From the NCBI RefSeq assembly GCF_023715605.1, contig NZ_JAMBOL010000013.1, forward strand, positions 55,370 to 119,369: a stretch of 64,000 bases of DNA. The letters run 5' to 3'. Shown here piece after piece: positions 43,632-52,144 of this stretch (positions within the stretch are counted from its first letter, which is position 1; each line of letters begins with the position of its first letter). A program made the translations under genes and the position numbers. The notes beneath the pieces were generated by a model. It had not been told where the DNA came from, did not search any database, and saw nothing but the letters and a program-made list of their open reading frames with translations. This DNA is from Halalkalibacter oceani. Its GTDB lineage: Bacteria > Bacillota > Bacilli > Bacillales > Bacillaceae_D.

Positions 43632-44492
43632 TTATTCATAAAATACGTCGAAAGAGGCCCACAGCTCTTCCAGCTGCTGCAGCCGCAGCTGGACTTTTTC
43701 GTGTTCTGAGCGCGTAACGGCCGTAATCAACGCGCTTGCAATGCTGTGGGGCGCCGCAAAGGAATCGATGAACGAATTGATTTCTGTCGCCGCCAGCAAA
43801 ACGTGGTCGCCGTATGGAACGAGCGGAGATAGGGCGTGATCGGTAATGACAATCGTGTTAGCTCCCCGCTGCTTGACATATTTTAATACTTCAACCGTCC
43901 GTTTCGTGTAACGGGCAAAGCCAAAGCCGATGACAAGATCATCCTCAGTAATATCAAGCAGATGTTCTGAGACACCGTCAGCCTGCTCAACCAATTCAGT
44001 ATTTTGTAAAACGAGATCTAAATAAAAGGTTAAAAAATGTCCGAGACTTGCCGCACTGCGGTAAGCAATGACATAAATCCGCTTCGCCCCTATCATACGC
44101 TCAACAGCCCGCTCAAACTGTTCCGGCTCAATTTGCCGCAATGTCGCCCGCAAATTAGCGATGTCATCCGTTACAATTTCTGCGAAGGCGTGGGCCGGCC
44201 GCTCATCCCGGTCCGTCGTCCGGGCAAACACTTCGGCCGATGTCATTTTCTTTTGCAGCGCCTCCTGCAAATGGCGCTGCATATCCGGATAGCCCTCGTA
44301 GCCTAAGAAAACCGCAAAGCGGATCACCGTCGCTTCGCCCACCGCTGCATGCTTTGCCAATTTGGATGCTGTCAAAAAAGGGGCAGTATCCGGGTGCTGA
44401 ACCAAATAACCGGCAATTTTCTTTTGTGATTTGCTCATGTTTTCTTGCCGCTCCATAATCCGTCTATACACATCATTGCTTAACACAGGCAT
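43632..44492 (-). CDS. MurR/RpiR family transcriptional regulator
   Basis: A 286-residue repressor or activator with an N-terminal RpiR helix-turn-helix (SKSQKKIAGYLVQHP and TASKLAKHAAVGEATVIRFA) and a C-terminal SIS sugar/phosphate isomerase fold (RIYVIAYRSAASLGHFL, TIVITDHALSPLV). The start could be the ATG at 44492 or a GTG at 44486, which is better spaced (8 nt) from AAGGAG. It follows the aminotransferase gene by 12 bp and faces the TRAP genes, so it likely controls the import and use of a shared substrate. Confidence 0.9.
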   Translation of the reverse strand: MPVLSNDVYRRIMERQENMSKSQKKIAGYLVQHPDTAPFLTASKLAKHAAVGEATVIRFAVFLGYEGYPDMQRHLQEALQKKMTSAEVFARTTDRDERPAHAFAEIVTDDIANLRATLRQIEPEQFERAVERMIGAKRIYVIAYRSAASLGHFLTFYLDLVLQNTELVEQADGVSEHLLDITEDDLVIGFGFARYTKRTVEVLKYVKQRGANTIVITDHALSPLVPYGDHVLLAATEINSFIDSFAAPHSIASALITAVTRSEHEKVQLRLQQLEELWASFDVFYE

Positions 44493-44504
44493 CACTCCTT
44501 TGCG

Positions 44505-45890
44505 TCACCCTCCCACGAGCCGCGATAAAACCCGGTCATACGCCGCGATTGTCCGCTCCACCTCCCGCTCCGTATGCGCCGTGGATAAACTGTAGCGATT
44601 CAGAGGCTTCGTATAGATGCCCTCATTTAACAAAAGCAGGTCGATCATTTTCCGGATGGCAAGATCGGACGCTTGAAGATCGCGATAATTGAGGATGTCA
44701 TGTTCTGTTAGGACGACATTAAAGATCGAACCGGTGCCAACCGCCTTCATCGGTACTCCTTTTCGCTTAAACAAAGCTTCCAGTTCCTGCTTAAGCGTAT
44801 CGGTAACGGCAAAGACACTGTCGATCTCTCTTTGAAGCACTTCAATCGTTTTTAGTCCTGCTGCTAAAATTAGCGGGTGACCATTGTACGTGCCGCTGTG
44901 AAAAACAACATCCTTTGCCCGTGAAAAGCGACTACCGGATTGCTCAAACAGATCCGCTCCTGCCGCCGGAGACGTCAGCTCCATAATCTCTTTCCGGCCT
45001 CCTGTAATGCCGAACGGAAATCCGCCGCCGATCACTTTCCCAAGCGTTGTCAGATCCGGCTTCACCTGATACCATTCCTCAGCACCGCCAAGCGTAATGC
45101 GAAAGCCCGTTTTCACTTCGTCAAAAATGAGCAAAATGCCAAGCTTTTTCGTTATGTTTCGTAAACCTGTGATAAACCCGGGTGTCGCCGGGATAAATCC
45201 GCCCTGTAACGGTTCAATGATTACAGCCGCAAGCGAAGCCTGATGTTCCCGCAATAAGCGCTCACAGGCAGCTAGATTGTTAAACGGTAAAATAAGCGGC
45301 GCTTCTCGCTCCTTTTCCTGAATGCCCATCGATTCCTGGACAGCGCAGGGGACATCTGCCGGTCCGGCTTCTGAAAGCGGCGGATTGACGCTGTAAAGAA
45401 CGTCATTGTATCCCCCATGATAATGCCCTTCAAACTTGGCAAGCCGCGTTTTATTTGTGTAGGCCTTCGCAAGCCGCACGGCTAAAAGCGTTGCTTCGGT
45501 TCCGGAGTTCGTGTAACGGAGCCGCTCGATACTCGGATAAAGCCGTTGAATTTCCTGACCAAACGTCACTTCCAACGGATGCGGGGCACCAAACAAGAAT
45601 GTTCCGGCATCTGCGAGCAACTCATCTATCGCCTGTTTCATCTCAGGATGACCGTGCCCGAGCATTAATGCCCCGTAAGCAAGTAAATAGTCGACGTATT
45701 GTCGATCGTCGACATCCGTAATAAAGGCTCCTTTGCCTTTTTTCATCACAAGTGGATAGGGCGCAAAATGCTTAATATTGGCCGTTACCCCGCCAGGCAT
45801 TACCTGTTTCGCCTGTTCAATCCACGCTTTCGAATGGGACGTTTTCACTGTATATTCGTATTCCGGCCTTGTGCCTTCTCCCATCGCCAT
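44505..45890 (-). CDS. Class III aminotransferase, glutamate-1-semialdehyde aminomutase-like
   Basis: A PLP enzyme of 461 residues. It resembles HemL-type proteins (RYTNSGTEATLLAVRLAKAYT, KFEGHYHGGYNDVLYS, LLIFDEVKTGFR with the PLP aspartate, and the lysine region TTLGKVIGGGFPFG). The operon context is not haem: it is co-transcribed with an RpiR regulator next to a TRAP importer, so catabolism of an imported amino compound is more likely. The start is uncertain; the ATG at 45890 lies about 10 nt after GAGGG, and a GTG at 45905 is possible. Confidence 0.88.
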   Translation of the reverse strand: MAMGEGTRPEYEYTVKTSHSKAWIEQAKQVMPGGVTANIKHFAPYPLVMKKGKGAFITDVDDRQYVDYLLAYGALMLGHGHPEMKQAIDELLADAGTFLFGAPHPLEVTFGQEIQRLYPSIERLRYTNSGTEATLLAVRLAKAYTNKTRLAKFEGHYHGGYNDVLYSVNPPLSEAGPADVPCAVQESMGIQEKEREAPLILPFNNLAACERLLREHQASLAAVIIEPLQGGFIPATPGFITGLRNITKKLGILLIFDEVKTGFRITLGGAEEWYQVKPDLTTLGKVIGGGFPFGITGGRKEIMELTSPAAGADLFEQSGSRFSRAKDVVFHSGTYNGHPLILAAGLKTIEVLQREIDSVFAVTDTLKQELEALFKRKGVPMKAVGTGSIFNVVLTEHDILNYRDLQASDLAIRKMIDLLLLNEGIYTKPLNRYSLSTAHTEREVERTIAAYDRVLSRLVGG

Positions 45891-46039
45891 CCATTCATCC
45901 CTCACCTTACGTTTTTTCTTTTCCTTATATAGATATGAAAATGACGGTTTTCTATCTTATGCCTCTACCTATTTTTGAATGATAAATTTCATGAAAATTC
46001 CTCAATGAAGCCGATCCTTCTTTGAAAGAAACGATGTCA

Positions 46040-46084
46040 AAATAAAAACAGCCAACAGCGACCAGGATAGGTACACTGTTGGCT
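46040..46084 (-). terminator. Terminator after the stalk-domain gene
   Basis: AGCCAACAG (46050-46058) pairs with CTGTTGGCT (46076-46084); the minus strand continues GTTTTTATTTT. Confidence 0.7.
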
Positions 46085-46131
46085 TTGCCTCAACGGTAAG
46101 CGGGATGTCCGCTCCGGAGTTGGACTTCATA

Positions 46132-46773
46132 CTATAAACATAAAGGCTTCATCGTTTGCTTGACATTTTTTTCACAAAACAGAATGCCGTCCGGCTCCTG
46201 GCCGTTTCCATTTACCTCGTCAGTCACAAGAACAGGATCCTTTTGCCCAAGCCATGCCCTTACATCATCTGTTTCCTTTTGCAGCTTCTGTTTAATTACT
46301 TTTATCGCAGCGTCATCCGTTCCTATAAAAACAGTTTGGATCGACGAATCCCACTTCACCTCATAGCCTAACGCTTCGCTAATAAATCGAAGCGGCACCA
46401 TTGTCCGGCCATGAATTACTTTTGGCGGTACATCGAGGAAATAAGCTTGTCCGTTTCGTTTGCCCTGCTTCTTTCCAATCACCAGCTCAATCGTTTGGTC
46501 TCCTTTTTTAGCGGTTACGGTTTGGGCCTTTTGATTCCATTTCACCGTTGCCCCTAATGCTTCAAAGACTCCTCTTAAAGGAACAAGAGTCCTTCCCTGC
46601 TCAATGACTGGAGCCTGGTCAAATTGATGGCGGTCTGCCTCGATAAACACGGCGATTTCTTTCGGTGCTGCATACGCTGCAGCCGCGCCACTGCAAACTA
46701 TAAATAAACATCCTAGTAAACATGCCCAAACTTTCTTCAACACTTTCCCTACCCTCTGAACGTTTTCCTTCAT
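46132..46773 (-). CDS. Secreted protein with two copper-amine-oxidase-N (stalk) domains
   Basis: A 213-residue exported protein. A signal peptide (VWACLLGCLFIVCSGAAAAY, then AAP) is followed by two copies of the CuAO N-terminal-like domain: TLVPLRGVFEALGATVKWN and TMVPLRFISEALGYEVKWD. Such domains in Bacillus are wall- or surface-associated and do not imply oxidase activity. The ATG at 46773 coincides with a TATAAT sequence and lacks a good ribosome site; a GTG at 46743, after GAGGGTAGGG, is an equally plausible start. It lies 46 bp after the bceB-like gene. Confidence 0.83.
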   Translation of the reverse strand: MKENVQRVGKVLKKVWACLLGCLFIVCSGAAAAYAAPKEIAVFIEADRHQFDQAPVIEQGRTLVPLRGVFEALGATVKWNQKAQTVTAKKGDQTIELVIGKKQGKRNGQAYFLDVPPKVIHGRTMVPLRFISEALGYEVKWDSSIQTVFIGTDDAAIKVIKQKLQKETDDVRAWLGQKDPVLVTDEVNGNGQEPDGILFCEKNVKQTMKPLCL

Positions 46774-46818
46774 TATAGCATTACCTTTCGGCGTATGATC
46801 ATATTTTCCCCATCGAAA

Positions 46819-48690
46819 TTACGTAATTTCCGCCTGAATTTGTTTCGTATAGAAGAAGCGGACGATAAAGAAATAAATGATTTGGATCACCAGGAACGAG
46901 CCGAGGACAATTGCCGATTCCCTGACCAAGCTTTCGTAAAACAAATGTGATAAAGCTGTGAGCGCGACAGCACCGTGAATCAAAGCGACCACGATCGGCG
47001 CAAAAAACAGCAGGGCGGTTTGCCGGCTGAGCACCTTTTTCAATTCTGTTACACTTAATCCCATTTTGGCAATCGCCCTGAACTTCTCTTTATCTTCAGC
47101 CACATCCATATAAAGCCTGAAATAGAGAAAGCTCCCGGCAGCCACAAAAAAGACAAGTCCGATGAACAGCCCGACAAACATGATCGGCGCATAGCCTCTT
47201 TTCGTTTGATACACTTCGTAATCTCCAGAGGAAATAGAGGAAAGCGGAAGCTCCTCATACACTCTTTCAGCCACATTCAGTATCCTCTGGTCTCCATCTG
47301 CGGCCTGCCAGACATGATAGCTTCTTTCCTCTACCGGAGCAGGAAGAAGCTCCGAAAAATCATGATCCGTTACAACAAAATAAGAATCGACTTCCGGAAG
47401 CGCTCTCGATTCAATCGAATCAGTGGCCGTCACATGAACACCCGTTGCTAAAGGTACTGTCTGGCCGAGCAGTTCCTCTGTTTGGTCATAAGCCATCCCT
47501 TCAAATTCGACGACCATCATTTGTCCATTTTCCAATTCAAGCTCCTCTTCACCAATCAGTTCGGCAAAGCGGTTAAAATCAGACTGTCTCGCTAGTAAAA
47601 TCTGGTCTCCAGCAACTTCATAATAGCTAAGCACCATCTGCGCCTTGTCCGTTTCAACCTTTTCCTCAGCCAGCACGGTTTCTACCAAGGCAATGTCTTT
47701 CTCGACATCCCCCTCATCACTTTCCAAATAGGCAAAGGTATTCGGATATCTCATTTCTGTATAGCTCGTAGAAACACTTTGGAAGCTGTACAACGTTCCC
47801 ATCGCGCTGAATGCGACGGTCGAGACCATCGCGACCATAAAAAACGTCCTGGCATTGTCTTTCATGCGAAAGGAAAGATCAGAAAATAACAGCATATTCG
47901 TTTTATGCCAAAACATCGCTTCGTTTTTTTTCAAGCGGCGAATGATAAACACGCTTAATTGCGTAAATAGCAAGTACGTTCCGATCGTCACGACAATAAT
48001 GACTGGCAGCATCGCCGCCAGGACGACCACGCCTTCTACGAGCAAGGCAACTCCATATCCCGCTCCGAGCAAAACGACGGCACATATAACCAAGAAACGG
48101 TTGGCTGCCGGCTCGCCCTTTGATTTTTTAGCACCCTTTATTAATTCAATCAGCTTCTTAGTCCGGAGTACATAAGAAACAAATAGAGAAATGACAAAGA
48201 AGAGCACGATAAAGGAAACGAATGTTAACCCAACCGCCTGCGTCGGGAGGTAGAACGGCAATTCGTCCCCGATGACGAGAATATTTTCCGCAACGAGCAG
48301 GATCGCTTTGGCGAATACGAGCCCAAGGCCAACTCCGCCAATTGTCGCAAAGAAGCCGATGAGCATGTTCTCCAAAAAAACCATCATGCGGATTTGCCTG
48401 ACCGCCATCCCATGGAGCATTAGTAAACCGAATTCTTTTTTGCGCGACTGTAAAAAAGAGCTCATTGAATAGAGAATAAAGAAAAACGAGAAAACATAGA
48501 TGATCCCTGCGGAAATATTCATTCCCTGCTGGACATTCGAATTCATCTCACTGCCGCTCAAGGCGGGGTGATAAGCAAAAATAGCGAACGTAAAAAAGAC
48601 CATCACCGTAAACATGCTACTCAGGAAGTAGGCCGCATAAAGCCGTTTATTGCGGAGCACATTGTTAAACGCGAATTTGCGAAAAGTCAT
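46819..48690 (-). CDS. BceB-type ABC transporter permease (FtsX family)
   Basis: Permease of an antimicrobial-peptide sensing and detoxification transporter. The 623-residue protein has ten predicted membrane helices in the Bce arrangement: a first group with SMSSFLQSRKKEFGLLMLHGM, then a large extracellular domain (about residues 310-510) that would bind the peptide, and a C-terminal group. GGGAGGGG precedes the ATG at 48690, which lies inside the ATPase gene (26-bp overlap). It works with the BceA-like ATPase and the BceRS-like system upstream. Confidence 0.93.
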   Translation of the reverse strand: MTFRKFAFNNVLRNKRLYAAYFLSSMFTVMVFFTFAIFAYHPALSGSEMNSNVQQGMNISAGIIYVFSFFFILYSMSSFLQSRKKEFGLLMLHGMAVRQIRMMVFLENMLIGFFATIGGVGLGLVFAKAILLVAENILVIGDELPFYLPTQAVGLTFVSFIVLFFVISLFVSYVLRTKKLIELIKGAKKSKGEPAANRFLVICAVVLLGAGYGVALLVEGVVVLAAMLPVIIVVTIGTYLLFTQLSVFIIRRLKKNEAMFWHKTNMLLFSDLSFRMKDNARTFFMVAMVSTVAFSAMGTLYSFQSVSTSYTEMRYPNTFAYLESDEGDVEKDIALVETVLAEEKVETDKAQMVLSYYEVAGDQILLARQSDFNRFAELIGEEELELENGQMMVVEFEGMAYDQTEELLGQTVPLATGVHVTATDSIESRALPEVDSYFVVTDHDFSELLPAPVEERSYHVWQAADGDQRILNVAERVYEELPLSSISSGDYEVYQTKRGYAPIMFVGLFIGLVFFVAAGSFLYFRLYMDVAEDKEKFRAIAKMGLSVTELKKVLSRQTALLFFAPIVVALIHGAVALTALSHLFYESLVRESAIVLGSFLVIQIIYFFIVRFFYTKQIQAEIT

Positions 48691-49429
48691 GTGCATCCCC
48701 TCCCATGAGCGAAAGTGTATCGATTATTTTTTGGAAAAACGATTGCCGGTTCTCGCCGCGGTGAATTTCCGAATACAACTTACCATCACGGATAAAGACG
48801 ACGCGGTTGCAATAGCTCGCCGCTTGAGGATCGTGGGTAACGAGCATCATCGTCGTCCGCTCCTGCTGATTGATTGATTCCAGCATGCTCATGACATCCT
48901 TCGATGATTTTGAATCAAGATTGCCCGTCGGTTCATCCGCAAGCAGCAATTTCGGCGTGTGAATCATTGCCCTCGCCACAGCCGCCCGCTGTGCCTGCCC
49001 ACCGGAAATTTCATAGGTTCTTTTGCTCATAATACCGGTAATCCCGAGCTTTTCAGCAATTTCAGCCGCCTTCTGCTTCATGTCCTTCACCTTATGTCCA
49101 TCCAATGTTAGCGGGAGGACAATGTTTTCCTCTACCGTTAATGTATGAAGAAGATTAAACTCTTGAAAGACAAAGCCTAATTCACGACGGCGGAACTTAG
49201 CCAACTCATCTTTTTTTAACTGATGAGGATTTTTCCCATCAATCAGCACCTCGCCGGCTGTCGGTTCATCAATGGTCGCAATTAAATTCAGCAACGTCGT
49301 TTTTCCACTGCCTGACGGACCCATGATCCCGACAAATTCTCCTGTCTCAATTGTTAGGTTAATATCTGTTAACGCGCGGTATGTCATTTTGCCATCATAG
49401 ATTTTACTTACTTGTTTCACATCCAGCAT
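48665..49429 (-). CDS. BceA-type ABC transporter ATPase
   Basis: Nucleotide-binding subunit of the Bce-type transporter, 254 residues. Walker A is GPSGSGKTTLLN, the Q-loop is FVFQEFNLL, the signature is EISGGQAQRAAVARA, and Walker B is LLLADEPTGNLD. The start at 49429 follows AAGGAG with 8-nt spacing; eight more codons upstream are open. A gap of about 90 bp separates it from the kinase gene and is the likely place of the BceR-dependent promoter. Confidence 0.95.
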   Translation of the reverse strand: MLDVKQVSKIYDGKMTYRALTDINLTIETGEFVGIMGPSGSGKTTLLNLIATIDEPTAGEVLIDGKNPHQLKKDELAKFRRRELGFVFQEFNLLHTLTVEENIVLPLTLDGHKVKDMKQKAAEIAEKLGITGIMSKRTYEISGGQAQRAAVARAMIHTPKLLLADEPTGNLDSKSSKDVMSMLESINQQERTTMMLVTHDPQAASYCNRVVFIRDGKLYSEIHRGENRQSFFQKIIDTLSLMGGDAHDFSQIRV

Positions 49430-49522
49430 CACAGAATCTCCTTTCGCTTCCATTCATTTGATCTGTGATTTAGTATAGCGCCGCTGCCCTCTCCCGTACT
49501 ATTGATTCAGCTTTCACTTTCC

Positions 49523-50524
49523 TTACATGCTTGTAAGGTTTTGCGTCGGCGTAAAAACAACTCGGAAAGTCGCCCCTTCGCCCTGTTCCGACTCCAGCTC
49601 GATCCGGTGATCAAGGTGTTTCGCAGCCTCCATCGTGACATAGAGTCCCATTCCTGTCGATTCCCGAAAAAGACGGCCGTTTTCTCCGGTAAAGAAAGGC
49701 TGAAAAACCCGCTTTTTATCTACTTCCGGAATCCCGACACCAAAATCCTTCACTTCGAGGACAGCCTCTTTCCCTCTCTCATAAATCGAAATGATGATGT
49801 TATTGCTTTTGCCACTCGAATATTTCACCGCATTATGAATAAGCTGGGATACGATGAAAAGCAGCCATTTTTCATCCGTTTCGACAACGATTCCTTCACT
49901 TTCCACGTCCAGCTTCGGGTAGACTTTATTACGAATATAAAACCGCTTATTCTCTCCGTTCACCTCATTGACAATCTTGGTCAATAACACCGGCTTAATA
50001 TGAAAATCCTGCTCAATCGAGCGGAGCCGCGCCATATAAAGTACAGTATTTAATCCCGTCTGCATACGCTGCGTTTCTTCACGAATATTTGAGGAATCCG
50101 GTTCGTCCAGTGCTTGCGCTGTTAATTCAATCACAGAGAGAGGTGTTTTCATTTGATGAACCCATTGATTGATATACTTGAGATGTTCTTCCTGCTGATG
50201 CTCTACTTTTTTAATCTGTGTCTCGTAATGCTTGTACTGATTTTTCAACAACGTATCTAGCGCGACGGAGATCGGGCTTTGTTCCGTACTGCGGATGGAA
50301 TCGTCCAGCGATAAAAGCGACTCGCTCAGTCTTTTGTAAAACAACCGGCGACTGTAGTAGTGATAAATCAAATAGCACGTTAAAAAAAAGAAGCCGAGAA
50401 AAACCCCATAAAGGGCGACACTTAAATTGCGATTTCCAGCAAGCCAATAAAGGCCGAAGATGATAGCGGACTGAATGACTTGAACAAGAACCAGAAGAAA
50501 ATGCTCTCTGAGGAATAATATCAT
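49523..50524 (-). CDS. BceS-type intramembrane-sensing histidine kinase
   Basis: A 333-residue kinase with two membrane helices (~8-28 and 37-56) and almost no extracellular loop, the hallmark of Bce-like kinases that sense through the transporter. The phospho-acceptor is H123 in QWVHQMKTPLSVIEL; the ATP-binding motifs are N-box LIHNAVKYS, DFGVGIP and GMGLYV. It starts with an ATGA-type overlap with the response regulator gene. Confidence 0.94.
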   Translation of the reverse strand: MILFLREHFLLVLVQVIQSAIIFGLYWLAGNRNLSVALYGVFLGFFFLTCYLIYHYYSRRLFYKRLSESLLSLDDSIRSTEQSPISVALDTLLKNQYKHYETQIKKVEHQQEEHLKYINQWVHQMKTPLSVIELTAQALDEPDSSNIREETQRMQTGLNTVLYMARLRSIEQDFHIKPVLLTKIVNEVNGENKRFYIRNKVYPKLDVESEGIVVETDEKWLLFIVSQLIHNAVKYSSGKSNNIIISIYERGKEAVLEVKDFGVGIPEVDKKRVFQPFFTGENGRLFRESTGMGLYVTMEAAKHLDHRIELESEQGEGATFRVVFTPTQNLTSM

Positions 50525-51228
50525 TGCTCTTCTCCTTTTAACGAGGAAACGTTTAGCCGGTATCCCGCGCCTCTTACCGTTTCCACAGCATCAGGCAAGC
50601 CCAGTTCCTGAAATTTCTTCCTGACTCGGGCGATATTAACGTTTAATGTATTTTCGTCGACATAGGCCTGATCGTCCCACAGCTTCTCCAGCAGATCCTC
50701 CCGGCCGGCAATGCGCGGATAACGTTCCAGCAAGCTTTCAATAATATCCGCTTCTTTTTTGGATAACGATGCCGTCTTATCGGCAACCGTCAATTCCAGC
50801 CTCTCAAGATAAAGGGTTAACCCCTCTTTCGTTAATACCCGTTCTTCTCTTTGCACCGCATACTCCCCATAGGCGCGGCGCAGCTGGCTTCGTACTTTGG
50901 CGACCACCACTTCGGCGTGAAACGGCTTCGTAATATAATCATCGCCTCCATTTTCCAATGCCATCACCTGATCCATTTCACCAATTCGCGCAGACAAAAA
51001 AATAACAGGGCAAATCGATTCCTTGCGAATTTGCCGGCACCAGTAGTAGCCGTCATAGCTCGGCAAATTAATATCAAGCAGCACCAAATCAGGCTGATAT
51101 TCGGTAAACGCATTCAATACTCGTAAAAAATCTTCAACCACTTTCACATCATAGCCATACTTAAGCAGATAAGACTGCAAATGCTCGGCAATTTTCGGAT
51201 CGTCCTCGATAATCATAATCTTTTGCAT
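50521..51228 (-). CDS. BceR-type OmpR-family response regulator
   Basis: A 235-residue regulator with a receiver domain (phosphorylated D52 in LVLLDINLPSYDG, K of GGDDYITKPF) and a C-terminal winged helix (LSKKEADIIESLLERYP, ENTLNVNIARVRKKF, VRGAGYRL). With the kinase it should induce the downstream transporter when a cell-wall-active peptide is present. AGGTG precedes the ATG. It is the first gene of RR-HK-ATPase-permease. Confidence 0.95.
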   Translation of the reverse strand: MQKIMIIEDDPKIAEHLQSYLLKYGYDVKVVEDFLRVLNAFTEYQPDLVLLDINLPSYDGYYWCRQIRKESICPVIFLSARIGEMDQVMALENGGDDYITKPFHAEVVVAKVRSQLRRAYGEYAVQREERVLTKEGLTLYLERLELTVADKTASLSKKEADIIESLLERYPRIAGREDLLEKLWDDQAYVDENTLNVNIARVRKKFQELGLPDAVETVRGAGYRLNVSSLKGEEQ

Positions 51229-51299
51229 GTTGTCACCTCTTTGTCCAAAATCATTATGGCACAGAACCGTCGTTTCGACAAAGGGCTTAAAGCTCCGCG

Positions 51300-51343
51300 A
51301 AAAGAGCCCGGGTCAAAAAGTGGATTCCACCTTTTGACCCGGG
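51300..51343 (-). terminator. Terminator of the LacI-controlled catabolic operon
   Basis: GCCCGGGTCAAAA / TTTTGACCCGGGC (51307-51343) with TCTTTTC after it on the minus strand. It lies 47 bp beyond the last gene of the cluster. Confidence 0.8.
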
Positions 51344-51389
51344 CCTACACTCGGCTTTGTTCCCGCCTGCTGTTCCTTCATTCAAAAAT

Positions 51390-52124
51390 CTATTTAACCA
51401 ACGTCTTCATCAACCCTCCCCAAAACGTGGAGTAATGCTTCCACTCTACAAATTCACGGGAACCCCAATGAGGTGCGCAGTCACTGGCGAATATCGCCGT
51501 TTTCCCTTTTTCATATGAGCCGAGCACTAAAATAGGGTCTGCTTCATGTTGTAATAGAATGTCTGTATTTTCTTTGGCGCTCAAGCGATTATAGCCAAGC
51601 AAGGTTGGCCATTGTCCAAATCCGTCCACGAGCGGATGCTTCTTAGCCAACTCGGGCCGGAAACCTTGTGGCATTTCAACACGATCATCACCATCTTCCA
51701 TCAGTACCGGCAGCACTTCGGCCAATGGAGAGTTTTTGTAATTCGCTTTTCCTTCGATGCCCATAAACGATAGATAACCGCCAATCATCGCCAATCCGCC
51801 GCCCTCTGCGACAAACTGCTTGATCAGTTCCAATGCATTTGGGACGATTTCCATCTGATAGAAGGTGCTGTTTTGCAAAAGGAATGAGTTGGCTCCTATA
51901 TCACTGATCACGATTGCATCATAGTCTTTCAGTTCTTCGAGTGTACACGGGAAGCGAACCTGCACCTCATGAGCCGGGACATAAGTGACATCAATCCCTT
52001 CGTCCTTTAAACAAGTTAGCAACTGTGTCGCTCCTTCTTCGTACTTTGTTGAAGTAAAGCTGTCATAACCTTTCGTATGAATCATATGAATCACCCATGA
52101 TTCACCAATAAATAATAGTTTCAT
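51390..52124 (-). CDS. GATase1-like (PF07090-type) protein
   Basis: A 244-residue cytoplasmic protein with the class I glutamine-amidotransferase-like fold. The pattern YDAIVISDIGANSFLL, AEGGGLAMIGGYLSFMGI and FASDCAPHWG fits the uncharacterised GATase1_like family. The nucleophile position of true amidotransferases (G-x-C-x-G) reads MIGGYLSF here, with no Cys, so glutaminase activity is unlikely. The ATG at 52124 follows AAAGGAG; a 16-codon extension overlaps the M20 gene. It is the last gene of the operon. Confidence 0.8.
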   Translation of the reverse strand: MKLLFIGESWVIHMIHTKGYDSFTSTKYEEGATQLLTCLKDEGIDVTYVPAHEVQVRFPCTLEELKDYDAIVISDIGANSFLLQNSTFYQMEIVPNALELIKQFVAEGGGLAMIGGYLSFMGIEGKANYKNSPLAEVLPVLMEDGDDRVEMPQGFRPELAKKHPLVDGFGQWPTLLGYNRLSAKENTDILLQHEADPILVLGSYEKGKTAIFASDCAPHWGSREFVEWKHYSTFWGGLMKTLVK

Positions 52125-52144
52125 CTTGTTTAACTCCTTTATTG

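Noticed and set aside
44505..45890. Assigning the aminotransferase as hemL
   Set aside because: Context (TRAP, RpiR) and the lack of other haem genes argue against it; many class III aminotransferases resemble HemL.
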